Of a DNA stretch of 64,000 nucleotides, positions 50,307 to 58,898 are shown one piece after another (the first letter of the stretch is position 1; each line of letters begins with the position of its first letter). The stretch is from the NCBI GenBank assembly GCA_002435595.1, contig DJBL01000070.1, positions 1 to 64,000 of the forward strand. Reading direction: 5' to 3'. Below the pieces are notes generated by a model. The model ran no database searches, was not told the DNA's origin, and saw nothing but the letters and a program-made list of their open reading frames with translations. This DNA is from Stenotrophomonas maltophilia. Its GTDB lineage: Bacteria > Pseudomonadota > Gammaproteobacteria > Xanthomonadales > Xanthomonadaceae. The position numbers and the translations under genes were made by a program.

Positions 50307-51032
50307 TTACGGCCTGGCGGCCAGCGCCGGGGCCCCGGCGAAATCACCACAGCCATGGTACTGGCGCGCCCCCACGGTCAACATCGCGGTGGCACCAAAG
50401 GCCTGCCCGCTCATGTCGTCCTGGCACACGGTGCGCTGGAAGGTCAGCTTGACCGGCGTGCCGTCCGCGGCCGTGCCCGACCAGCCGTCCTTGCCCTGGG
50501 TGGGGCTGGCGATCTCGAACGTGCGTTGGCCGTAATCGGTCTCCACCCGCAGCTGCGGCGTGGCACCTGCGGCCACTTCGGCCAGCCAACCCGGCTCGTT
50601 GCCGGTGGCGCGGAATCCTGCACCGGCGGTGCCCGCCGCGGTCGGCGCCGACGACGCCGCGCCCTGCTCGCCCGATCCGCTGCAGTGGCGGTCCGGCTCG
50701 CCCTTGAGGGTGAGCGTGCCCTCGGTGGTGCCCTTGGTCCAGAAGACATTGCCCTGCTCGTCGGCATATTTGGCCCCCGACGCAGCCACGTCCGAGGACA
50801 TCGCAAAGGTACGGTCGCCCACCACCACGGTGGCCGAATCCTGGCCACGGTAGGTCGCATGCACGTTCAGATCGCCGCACTGGAACACATAGCTGCGCTC
50901 GTCGGCGGTGGCGGCATCCATCGGTGGGGGCGCTTCGCTGCCGTCGGCGACGGGGCTGCTCTCAGTGGCCGGTTGGCAGGCGGCGAGTGCGCCGGTGATG
51001 GCCAGGCTCAGCAGCCATGGAAATGCGCGCAT
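50307..51032 (-). CDS. Lipoprotein with MliC-like and COG3650-like domains
   Basis: 241 aa. Lipobox in ITGALAAC. The first domain (about 46-115) looks like MliC, the membrane-bound inhibitor of c-type lysozyme: YVFQCGDLNVHATYRG, then FWTKGTTEGTLTLKG. The second (about 140-235; GFRATGNEPGWLAEVAAG, then CQDDMSGQAFGATA and YHGCGDF) resembles the COG3650/META-like family. MliC proteins protect peptidoglycan from lysozyme at the outer membrane. It is convergent with the preceding lipoprotein gene. Domain names are by pattern only. Confidence 0.82.
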   Translation of the reverse strand: MRAFPWLLSLAITGALAACQPATESSPVADGSEAPPPMDAATADERSYVFQCGDLNVHATYRGQDSATVVVGDRTFAMSSDVAASGAKYADEQGNVFWTKGTTEGTLTLKGEPDRHCSGSGEQGAASSAPTAAGTAGAGFRATGNEPGWLAEVAAGATPQLRVETDYGQRTFEIASPTQGKDGWSGTAADGTPVKLTFQRTVCQDDMSGQAFGATAMLTVGARQYHGCGDFAGAPALAARP

Positions 51033-51193
51033 GAGGAACTCCTTGCGATAACGTCGACAACACTTGATCGTACCTGCCGCACCGTGCGCGCAGGTGAAGC
51101 GACGCTGACCCCGGCGGCAGGCCTGAACACGCGTTCAGTGCGCGGCGCCGCAGAACTTCGCGCTGCCGTGCATGACGGGGCGCGCACGGTCTG

Positions 51194-53011
51194 TCATCGA
51201 ACTGCCGCGTCAGCAGCGGATTCCTCGCGCGCCAGCGTCCGCATGCGCGCGCCCAGGCGGTCCAGGTTGCTCTCGATCGTGACCAGCTCCTGCTGCTGCG
51301 CCGCCGGCAGCCGCGCGCGCAACTGTTGCTGCAGCTGCTGCCAGGCCGGCACGCCGCGGGCGCTGATGGCTGCGGTGGATGCCGCGGCGGCCGCCCGCTC
51401 GCTGCCCAGCGGCAACCCGTAACCGCCGGCCGGCAGCAACCCCGCCGGGCTGACCAGCTGGCCGGTGTCGTGCAGCAGCGCCATCAAGGTGTCGCGCGCC
51501 GGGTCGGTGCCGTGTGCGGGGCTGCCCAGGGTGCGCTTGAGCTGGTCCCGCGCGCGCAGTTCCTCACGTTGGCGCGCCGCCTGTTCCAGCAGCAGCAACG
51601 CGGCCGTGGCGCGCAGCCCGCCCTGATCCAGCCACCGCGCCCGCTGTGCTGCCGGACGTTGCAGCCATGCGGTCACCTCGGGGATGCCGAGCGGCAGTTC
51701 ACGCCGGGCCACCTCGAACAGCTGCTGGTAGTGATCCTGCGCCGAGGCGAAGTAGTAGCCCTGGCGGGTCGCCTCGGCCCGGTCCTGCAGCACCGTCGGA
51801 TCGGCCCGTCCCTCCCGCGTCAGGCGCGTAAGCAGGCCGCGCGGGGTGATCCGGTTCAGCCCGGACGTGGCCCAGGCCGGCACGCCTTCCTGCAGCAGCT
51901 TGCCGGTTTCCACCGCGCAGTTGTTGCTCACGAACAGGTACTTGCCGTCATAGCTCCAGTGCACCTGGGCCACGCGCTCGAGCAGGCTGCCAATCTCGTC
52001 CGGCTGCAGGCGCAGCGGCACCGACGACAACCCGCGCAGTTCCAGCTGGGTGTACTCGTTGATTACCTGGTTCAGTGGCAGCACGAACAGTCGCGACGGG
52101 TATGCGCCGGTGAGCCCGCGCCAACTGGAAATCTGCACATCGCCGACAAATGCGCGGAACGACACCACCCGGTGGTAGGACAGGTCCATCCTGCAGGCCG
52201 GCCCCGGTGCGCGGCCCGGCGCGCAGATCACCAGCCGCAGCATGCTGTGGCCCCAGCGGCTCATCAGCTGGTCGTTGCCCTCGGCCAGCAGGTAGTCGAC
52301 CGCGTAGACGCGGGCCGGGTCCACCTGCAGCAGCGATGCGGCGCCGGAGGTGTCATCGGCCTGCACCAGCGGCAGGCGTGCGTCGCAGTCCGGCGCATGC
52401 CCGCTGGCACCGATCTGCGCGGTGAACCAGGCGTTCAATGCCGGGCGACGGCAGGCATAGGCCGGGTCAAGCAGGAAGTGTTCGGCGTTGACCGCCAGGA
52501 ACTCCGCCGGGCTGGCCCGCTCGTAATCGTCGGGGCTGCGCGTGCTGAAGTGATTGGCGGTGCGGCCCAGCCGCCAGGGCCGCTGCTGCCAGCCACTGAG
52601 GTCGCGCCATCGCGCGGTCTGCGACCAGCCCCCGCCTGCGGCGCGGTCCAGCACATGGGTGAGTTCATGGATCAGCGCGGCCTGCAGCGCGCGTGGTAGC
52701 GGTTCGCCCGCGTGTACGTCATCCAGCAGGTCACGGCGCAGGGTGATCGCGCCACGGCGGGTGCGCCCATGCACGTGGTCGGGAAGCGTGGACGACCAGC
52801 GCACGCGTACCGGCCGATCAACGCGCGCCTGCCAGGTGGCAGGCACTACGTGCTGCATCTCCTGCAGTGCACGTTCGGCGGCCAGGATCTGCCGCCCATC
52901 AAGTCCGTCCGGCTCCAGCTCGAACTGCAGCTCGGCCTGCGCGAAGGGACTGGCCAACAGCGCCGCCAGGGCCGCCCAACGCCAGCGGCGGGCCCGGCGA
53001 CGCGCCTGCAT
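51194..53011 (-). CDS. DUF4105-type secreted protein with a zinc-metalloprotease-like motif
   Basis: 605 aa, signal peptide about residues 1-26. LIHELTHVLD near residue 116 is an H-E-x-x-H motif. The central part (about 240-400) has GHSMLRLVICAPG and YLFVSNNCAVETGKLLQ, which fit DUF4105 (papain-like; the Asn-Cys and His would be catalytic). The C-terminus is helical and charged with a Gln-rich coiled coil. Whether it acts as a peptidase is not shown by the sequence. Its ATG overlaps the stop of the upstream small gene (TGATG). Confidence 0.8.
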   Translation of the reverse strand: MQARRRARRWRWAALAALLASPFAQAELQFELEPDGLDGRQILAAERALQEMQHVVPATWQARVDRPVRVRWSSTLPDHVHGRTRRGAITLRRDLLDDVHAGEPLPRALQAALIHELTHVLDRAAGGGWSQTARWRDLSGWQQRPWRLGRTANHFSTRSPDDYERASPAEFLAVNAEHFLLDPAYACRRPALNAWFTAQIGASGHAPDCDARLPLVQADDTSGAASLLQVDPARVYAVDYLLAEGNDQLMSRWGHSMLRLVICAPGRAPGPACRMDLSYHRVVSFRAFVGDVQISSWRGLTGAYPSRLFVLPLNQVINEYTQLELRGLSSVPLRLQPDEIGSLLERVAQVHWSYDGKYLFVSNNCAVETGKLLQEGVPAWATSGLNRITPRGLLTRLTREGRADPTVLQDRAEATRQGYYFASAQDHYQQLFEVARRELPLGIPEVTAWLQRPAAQRARWLDQGGLRATAALLLLEQAARQREELRARDQLKRTLGSPAHGTDPARDTLMALLHDTGQLVSPAGLLPAGGYGLPLGSERAAAAASTAAISARGVPAWQQLQQQLRARLPAAQQQELVTIESNLDRLGARMRTLAREESAADAAVR

Positions 53012-53310
53012 CAGCGTGCCAGCAGGGTCCGGGCCAGCGCCAGGTCGCTGGCCTCCCGCTGCGCGGCATCGTGTTCGCGCAGGTGCAGCAGGGCCGCTTC
53101 CAGGCGGGCGCCGCGGATGGCACCGTCGCTGGCGACGAACGCCGCGGCGTCTTCGCGCGCATCGAGCACGATCTTGTCATCGTCCGAGCTGGACGAACCG
53201 GCCGAGGAGGCACCGGAGGCGGAGCCAGCGGACGAGCCGGCAAAACTGGAGGCCAGCGCCGGCAACGGCAGGGCAAGCACGGCGAGAAGCAGGATCGGAC
53301 GCATCGTCAT
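53011..53310 (-). CDS. Small Ser/Ala-rich secreted protein
   Basis: 99 aa. The signal peptide is residues 1-21 (RPILLLAVLALPLPALA). The next stretch is very rich in Ser, Gly and Ala (about 22-42) followed by SSSSDDDKIVLDAREDAAAF and a helical C-terminus. The stop shares an A with the start of the DUF4105 gene. The two are probably partners, but no family is recognised. Confidence 0.75.
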   Translation of the reverse strand: MTMRPILLLAVLALPLPALASSFAGSSAGSASGASSAGSSSSDDDKIVLDAREDAAAFVASDGAIRGARLEAALLHLREHDAAQREASDLALARTLLAR

Positions 53311-53369
53311 GGTGTCGTTCGAAGTGGGAAAGCGCAGAGCGTATAGCCTGCGTGAAGACCTGTCGCGCC

Positions 53370-54758
53370 TTACAGGTCGAACAGCTTGCCGGGATTCAGC
53401 AGCCCTTGGGGATCAAACGCACGTTTGACCGCCTTCATCAAGGCGATTTCCGGTGCGCTGCGGGTGCTGTCCAGGTAGCCCTTCTTGACCAGCCCGATGC
53501 CGTGTTCGGCCGAGATGCTGCCGTCGAAACGGGCCAGCACCTGCGCCAGCAGCGTGGTGACGTGCTCGCACTGGGTGAGGAATTCCGCATCCGGCGTAGC
53601 GTCGGGCTTGAGCACGTTGATGTGCAGGTTGCCGTCGCCGATATGGCCGAACCAGACCACGTCGAAGTGCGGATACGCCTGGCCGATCAGCGCCTGGGTT
53701 TCGGCCATGAAGGCCGGCATCGCCGAGATCCGCACCGACACATCGTTCTTGTACGGCTTGTAGCGCGCCACCGCTTCGGTGATCCCCTCGCGCAGACGCC
53801 ACAGCTGCGCGGCCTGCGCATCGCTGGCGCTGACCACGCCATCGCTGACCCAGCCCTGCTCCATGCAGGCCTCGAACGCCGCCATCGCGGCCGCTTCCTG
53901 GGCCTCATCGCCCGCTGCGAATTCGGTGACCACGTAGAACGGGTGCACCTGCTCGAACGGCGCCTGCGCGCCATGCGCGAGCACGTGTTCCAGCGCGCGG
54001 TCGGTGAAGAACTCGAAGGCCTGCAGCTGCATCCGCTCCCGGAACGCGGCAAACACCTGCATCAGCACTTCGAAGCTGGGCAGTGCCAGCAGCATCACGT
54101 TGCTGGCCGGCGGCGGATCGGTGAGCCGCAGCGTCGCCTCGACGATCACCCCGAGCGTGCCTTCGGAGGCGATCAACAACTGGCGGAAGTCGTAGCCGCT
54201 GGAATTCTTGATCAGGCCCTTGTTGAGCTCCAGCAGCTCGCCGCTGGCGGTGACCACCTTCAACCCGGCAATCCACTCGCGGGTGTTGCCGTAGCGGATC
54301 ACGCGGATGCCGCCGGCGTTGGTGGCGATGTTGCCGCCGATCGAGCAGGAGCCGCGCGCGGCGAAATCCACCGGATAGATCAGCCCGTGCTCCAGCGCCG
54401 CGTTGTGCACCGCCTCCAGCGCCATACCGGCCTGTACGGTCAGGGTGCGATCCACCGGGTCGAACGCCAGCGGCTTGTTCATCCGCTCCAGGCTGAGCAC
54501 CAGCTCGCCGTGGGCGGCCACCGCGCCACCGGACAGGCCGGTGCGGCCGCCGGAGGGCACCACCGCCACCTGCTGTGCGCTGGCCCAGCGCAGGATCGCC
54601 TGCACCTCCTCCACGCTGCCCGGCAAGGCGATCGCCAGCGGGGCCGGGGTCCAGCGCCGGGTCCAGTCGCGCCCGTAATGTTCCAGGTCGGCCGGCTCGG
54701 TCTTGAGCCGCAGCCCGGGGCAGTCCTGCAACAGCGAAGAAAGGCGCGGATCGGTCAT
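53370..54758 (-). CDS. FAD-binding oxidase, probably D-2-hydroxyglutarate dehydrogenase
   Basis: 462 aa from the ATG at 54758. VAO/PCMH FAD-binding domain (about 35-215): VVPSGGRTGLSGGA and ARGSCSIGGNIATNAGG, the FAD pyrophosphate loop. The C-terminal FAD-oxidase C domain has WFGHIGDGNLHINVL and SISAEHGIGLVKKGYL, with the metal/substrate histidines. This fits the GlcD/D-lactate/D2HGDH group. Because it is divergent from serA, and SerA can generate D-2-hydroxyglutarate while D2HGDH removes it, D2HGDH is the best guess. D-lactate or glycolate oxidase cannot be excluded. Confidence 0.85.
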   Translation of the reverse strand: MTDPRLSSLLQDCPGLRLKTEPADLEHYGRDWTRRWTPAPLAIALPGSVEEVQAILRWASAQQVAVVPSGGRTGLSGGAVAAHGELVLSLERMNKPLAFDPVDRTLTVQAGMALEAVHNAALEHGLIYPVDFAARGSCSIGGNIATNAGGIRVIRYGNTREWIAGLKVVTASGELLELNKGLIKNSSGYDFRQLLIASEGTLGVIVEATLRLTDPPPASNVMLLALPSFEVLMQVFAAFRERMQLQAFEFFTDRALEHVLAHGAQAPFEQVHPFYVVTEFAAGDEAQEAAAMAAFEACMEQGWVSDGVVSASDAQAAQLWRLREGITEAVARYKPYKNDVSVRISAMPAFMAETQALIGQAYPHFDVVWFGHIGDGNLHINVLKPDATPDAEFLTQCEHVTTLLAQVLARFDGSISAEHGIGLVKKGYLDSTRSAPEIALMKAVKRAFDPQGLLNPGKLFDL

Positions 54759-54946
54759 GGCGGCGAGGCGGGACGAGGGAATTTCCAAGCGTAGCAGACC
54801 ACCGTCGGCGATCTGCGCGTCGGCGTCCTGCGCGGCCTGTCAACGGATGCATCTGAAACCATCGCGACGGTGATTGGCGCACTGCACAATCCCCTGCCCG
54901 TTCTGGCATAGTTGGGCGCTCCCGCCCTACACGCTGCGCCCCGCCC

Positions 54947-56188
54947 ATGTCGCCGAAGAAGACCTCGTTCCCGAAGCAGGATATCCGCGTACTGTTGCTG
55001 GAGGGGGTGAGCCAGACCGCGATCGACGTGTTCACCGCCGCCGGCTATTCGCAGATCGAGCTGCACAGCAAGGCGCTGCCCGAGGACGAGCTGAAGGCGC
55101 GCATTGCCGAGGCGCACATCGTCGGCATCCGCTCGCGCACCCAGCTGAGCGCGGAGGTGCTGGCCCACGCCAAGCGGCTGATGGCGGTGGGCTGCTTCTG
55201 CATCGGCACCAACCAGGTCGACCTGGATGCGGCCGAGCTGGCCGGCATCCCGGTGTTCAACGCGCCCTACTCCAATACCCGCAGCGTGGCCGAGCTGGTC
55301 ATCGCCGAAGCCATCATGCTCACCCGCGGCATCCCGCAGAAGAATGCCGAATGCCATCGCGGCGGCTGGTCCAAATCCGCCGCCGGCAGCCACGAGGTCC
55401 GCGGCAAGACGCTGGGCATCATCGGTTATGGCCACATCGGCACCCAGGTGGGCGTGATGGCCGAGGCGATGGGCATGCAGGTGATCTTCCACGACGTGGA
55501 AACCAAGCTGTCGCTGGGCAATGCCCGTGCGGCGATCAGCCTGGACGACCTGCTGTCGCGCGCCGACATCGTGACCGTGCACGTGCCGGAAACCCCGGCC
55601 ACGCAGTGGATGATCGGCGCTGCCGAGCTGGCGCGGATGCGTCCGGGCGCGCACCTGATCAACGCCGCGCGCGGCAGCGTGGTCGATATCGACGCCCTGG
55701 ATGCGGCGCTGCGCTCGGGCCACATCGGCGGCGCGGCGCTGGATGTGTTCCCGGTGGAGCCCAAGGGCAACGGCGATGCATTCGTGTCGCCGCTGACCGC
55801 GCATGACAACGTGATCCTGACCCCGCACGTGGGCGGCAGCACCCTGGAGGCGCAGGACAACATCGGCGTGGAAGTGGCCGCCAAGCTGGTCCGCTACAGC
55901 GACAACGGCAGCACCCTGTCGGCGGTCAATTTCCCGGAAGTGACCTTGCCCGAACACGAGGACAGCCTGCGCCTGCTGCACATCCACCAGAACGTGCCGG
56001 GCGTGCTGTCCAAGGTCAACGAGATCTTCTCGCGCCACAACGTCAACATCGACGGCCAGTTCCTGCGCACCGATCCGAAGGTGGGCTACGTGGTGATCGA
56101 CATCACCGCCAGCGAGGAACAGGCCGGCGCGGTACGCGACGAGCTGGCAGCCATCCCGGGCACGCTGCGGACCCGCGTGCTGTATTGA
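54947..56188 (+). CDS. serA: D-3-phosphoglycerate dehydrogenase
   Basis: 413 aa. First step of serine synthesis; NAD-dependent. GYGHIGTQVGVMAEAMG (nucleotide loop), ARGSVVDIDAL (catalytic Arg), VFPVEPKG (Glu) and LTPHVGGST (His) are intact. The C-terminal ACT domain (about 340-413) is the E. coli type and would mediate serine inhibition. It is divergent from the D2HGDH-like gene across 188 nt, which should hold both promoters. Confidence 0.97.
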   Translation: MSPKKTSFPKQDIRVLLLEGVSQTAIDVFTAAGYSQIELHSKALPEDELKARIAEAHIVGIRSRTQLSAEVLAHAKRLMAVGCFCIGTNQVDLDAAELAGIPVFNAPYSNTRSVAELVIAEAIMLTRGIPQKNAECHRGGWSKSAAGSHEVRGKTLGIIGYGHIGTQVGVMAEAMGMQVIFHDVETKLSLGNARAAISLDDLLSRADIVTVHVPETPATQWMIGAAELARMRPGAHLINAARGSVVDIDALDAALRSGHIGGAALDVFPVEPKGNGDAFVSPLTAHDNVILTPHVGGSTLEAQDNIGVEVAAKLVRYSDNGSTLSAVNFPEVTLPEHEDSLRLLHIHQNVPGVLSKVNEIFSRHNVNIDGQFLRTDPKVGYVVIDITASEEQAGAVRDELAAIPGTLRTRVLY

Positions 56189-56228
56189 TGCGACGCGCCG
56201 TCTGATGGCAGATGGCGGTTGGCGGCAT

Positions 56229-56587
56229 GCATCCACGCGTGGCGTGGATTTACGGTGGGTGTGATTGCGGCGGTGGGCGGCGTGCATCCACGCGTGGCGT
56301 GGATCTACGGTGGGTCTGATTGCGGCGGTTGGGGGCCTGCATCCACGCGTGGCGTGGATCTACGGTGGGTCTGATTGCGGCGGTTGGGGGCGTGCATCCG
56401 CGCGTGGCGTGGGTATGCGTGCGCCTGATTGCGGCGGTGGGCGGCGTGCATCCGCGCGTGGCGTGGATATGCGTGCGCCTGTTTGTGGCGGTTGGCGGCA
56501 TGCATCCACGCATGGCGTGGATATGCGTGCGCCTGTTTGTGGCGGTTGGCGGCATGCATCCACGCATGGCGTGGATGCGTTTGGCGG
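56229..56587. repeat. 7-copy tandem array of REP-like hairpins (54-55 bp period)
   Basis: Starts of the repeated unit (GCATCC-CGCG/CATGGCGTGG-) fall at 56229, 56284, 56339, 56394, 56448, 56502 and 56556, i.e. spacing 55, 55, 55, 54, 54, 54. The stem core ATCCACGC-G/A-TGGCGTGGAT resembles the SMAG REP stem seen elsewhere. Units diverge gradually: copies 1-3 have TCTACGGTGGGTCTGATT-like spacers, copies 4-7 ATGCGTGCGCCTG-like spacers. The array fills the gap between serA and the convergent Nudix gene and ends at about the Nudix stop. No gene is seen in it. Confidence 0.9.
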
Positions 56588-57169
56588 TCAGCGCGCCAAC
56601 CACCTCTTGGCCATGCGCGGCAGCGAATCATCGCCGTCCGGGGTCGCGATCGCCGCATTGGCCACGTCGGTGATCTCCCGCCACGCCAGCGCCAGCGACT
56701 CCTCGCTGATCGCGAACTGCTCACTGCCGACCGCGCGGACCACGTAGCGGGCGTCGTAATGCCAGTGGCCGGGAACCTCCTTGCGCTCGGGGATCCAGTG
56801 CTTGTCGATGTCGAACAACTCGCCATCCTCGAGCACCAGCGCGGTCAGCCCGGATTCCTCCTCGGCTTCCTTCAGCGCCACCTGGGCCAGGTCGCGCTCG
56901 CCATCGGCGTGGCCGCCCAGCTGCAGCCAGCGGTCCAGCTTGCGGTGGTGGGTGAGCAGCACGCGCTGCCCGTCGGCGCTGACCAGCCAGGCGCTGCCGG
57001 TGAAATGCCCGGCCAGGCGCTCGCGCCGGAACGGATTCTCCGGATCGTCCAACAGTGTGCTGAATTCGGCAGCCAGGGCGGCGTGGGCGGGCTGTCGGCG
57101 GGCGTAGGCGGCCAGCTGGGCGCGCAGTTCTGCGTCAAGTACGGCAACGGATTCAGGGTTCAGCGACAT
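56588..57169 (-). CDS. Nudix hydrolase
   Basis: 193 aa. Nudix box GGHADGERDLAQVALKEAEEESGL (G-x5-E-x7-K-E-U-x-E-E-x-G-U; the usual Arg of R-E-U is Lys here) at about residues 89-112. The N-terminal extension of about 60 residues is helical and includes PENPFRRE. Substrate could be any nucleoside diphosphate-X compound. The 3' end touches the tandem repeat array. Confidence 0.9.
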   Translation of the reverse strand: MSLNPESVAVLDAELRAQLAAYARRQPAHAALAAEFSTLLDDPENPFRRERLAGHFTGSAWLVSADGQRVLLTHHRKLDRWLQLGGHADGERDLAQVALKEAEEESGLTALVLEDGELFDIDKHWIPERKEVPGHWHYDARYVVRAVGSEQFAISEESLALAWREITDVANAAIATPDGDDSLPRMAKRWLAR

Positions 57170-57353
57170 GGTGAAGGGGGGGCCGGGCGGGATTTGGTCA
57201 TTATCGCCGGCCCATGCTGCATTTGTGCTTGTGCGCAGGCTTCAGCTTTGGCTAAGGTACAGCGGGCCCCGCTCCGTTGGGGCGCCCAGTTGCCATCAGG
57301 GTGCGCGGCAACGTACCGCGCGCCTCACCTTTGTCCATTTAGGGAAGCACTGC

Positions 57354-58832
57354 ATGCTGAAGTCTCTGTTGAGGGTCAAACCGGTCGAACCGGCCGGGCA
57401 CGTCGATGCCGGCGAGCCCATCGAAGGCAGCCTGGACGGCGAAGCCACGTTGAAACGGACTCTCACGGCCAAACACCTCATCATGCTGGGCATCGGTGCG
57501 GTGATCGGCGCAGGTATCTTCGTGCTCACCGGCCAGGCCGCGGCCAACCATGCCGGCCCCGCAGTCATGCTCTCGTTCGTGTTCGCCGGCATTGCCTGTG
57601 CACTGGCGGGCCTGTGCTACGCCGAGTTCGCGGCGATGATGCCGGTCTCCGGCAGCGCCTACTCCTACTCCTACGCCACGCTCGGCGAAGGCATGGCCTG
57701 GTTCATCGGCTGGTGCCTGGTGCTGGAGTACCTGTTCGCCTCGGCCTCGGTCGCGGTGGGCTGGTCGGCGTACCTGATCAGTTTCATCACCACCACGCTG
57801 CACATGCCCTTCCCGGATGCGCTCAGTGCCGCCCCGATCGCCTGGAACGGGCACGAGTTTTCCGCCTCCGGCAAGCTGTTCAACCTGCCGGCGATGTTGA
57901 TCGTGGCCGCGGTGACCGGCCTGCTCTATGTGGGCGTGACCCAGTCCGCCTTCGTCAATGCGATCATCGTTGCGATCAAGGTCTTCGTGATCTGCCTGTT
58001 CGTGGGTATCGGCGCGGCACACGTGGATCCGAGCAACTGGCATCCGTTCATTCCGGAGAACACCGGCGTGTCCGGCGAGTTTGGCTGGAGCGGTGTGTTC
58101 CGCGCGGCGACGATCGTGTTCTTCGCCTACATCGGCTTCGATGCGGTCTCCACCGCCGCCGGTGAAACCAAGGACCCGCAGCGCAACATGCCGATCGGCC
58201 TGCTCGGCTCGCTGGCGGTCTGCACCATCGTCTACATCATCGTCTGCGCGGTGCTGACCGGCATGCTGCCGTACCACCTGCTGGGCACCGACAAGCCGGT
58301 GGCCACCGCCCTGGAGGCCTACCCCAGCCTGTCCTGGCTGAAGACCGCCGTGGAGATCGGCGCGATTGCCGGCCTGTCCTCGGTGGTGCTGGTGATGATG
58401 ATGGGCCAGACCCGCATCGCCTACACGATCTCGCGCGACGGCCTGCTGCCGAAGGTGTTCGGCAAGGTCCACAAGCGCTTCCGCACCCCGTACTGGGCCA
58501 CGATCGTGGTCGGCGTGATCGCCGCGGCGCTGGCCGGCATGGTGCCGCTGAACGTGCTGGGTGAACTGGTCTCGATGGGCACCCTGCTGGCCTTCGCCAC
58601 GGTCTGCGTGGGCGTGCTGATCCTGCGCTACACCCGCCCGGAGCTTCCGCGTCCGTTCCGCGTGCCGCTGGTGTGGGTGATCTGCCCGCTGGGCGCGCTG
58701 TCGTGCCTGTTCCTGTTCTGGCAGGCGTTCGTGGTGCATTGGCACCTGTTCGTGGGCTGGACCGTGCTGGGCCTGCTGATCTACTTCGGCTACGGCATCC
58801 GCCACAGCAAGCTCAACAAGCCTTCTGCCTGA
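57354..58832 (+). CDS. APC-family amino acid permease, copy 1
   Basis: 492 aa from the ATG at 57354, with AGGGA upstream. Twelve or so transmembrane helices. The LGIGAVIGAGIFVLTGQAAA segment in helix 1 is the substrate-binding G-A-G loop of APC transporters; RTPYWATIVVGVIAAALAG is another family block. Resembles the cationic amino acid transporter (YfnA/CAT-like) group. A near-paralogue follows 66 nt downstream, so the pair is a tandem duplication. Substrate unknown. Confidence 0.9.
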   Translation: MLKSLLRVKPVEPAGHVDAGEPIEGSLDGEATLKRTLTAKHLIMLGIGAVIGAGIFVLTGQAAANHAGPAVMLSFVFAGIACALAGLCYAEFAAMMPVSGSAYSYSYATLGEGMAWFIGWCLVLEYLFASASVAVGWSAYLISFITTTLHMPFPDALSAAPIAWNGHEFSASGKLFNLPAMLIVAAVTGLLYVGVTQSAFVNAIIVAIKVFVICLFVGIGAAHVDPSNWHPFIPENTGVSGEFGWSGVFRAATIVFFAYIGFDAVSTAAGETKDPQRNMPIGLLGSLAVCTIVYIIVCAVLTGMLPYHLLGTDKPVATALEAYPSLSWLKTAVEIGAIAGLSSVVLVMMMGQTRIAYTISRDGLLPKVFGKVHKRFRTPYWATIVVGVIAAALAGMVPLNVLGELVSMGTLLAFATVCVGVLILRYTRPELPRPFRVPLVWVICPLGALSCLFLFWQAFVVHWHLFVGWTVLGLLIYFGYGIRHSKLNKPSA

Positions 58833-58898
58833 TGTACCCGACGGGCCGGCCAGCAGCCGGCCCGTTCCACGTAAGCACTCTCTACAAGAAACCACACC

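Noticed and set aside
51121..51140. Palindrome CTGAAC-ACGC-GTTCAG upstream of the MliC lipoprotein gene
   Set aside because: Six-bp arms occur by chance at this GC content, and it does not match the xanthomonad LexA or other operators I know.
56229..57169. CRISPR array
   Set aside because: Both repeats and spacers are conserved between units, and no cas genes are nearby; this is a tandem REP array.
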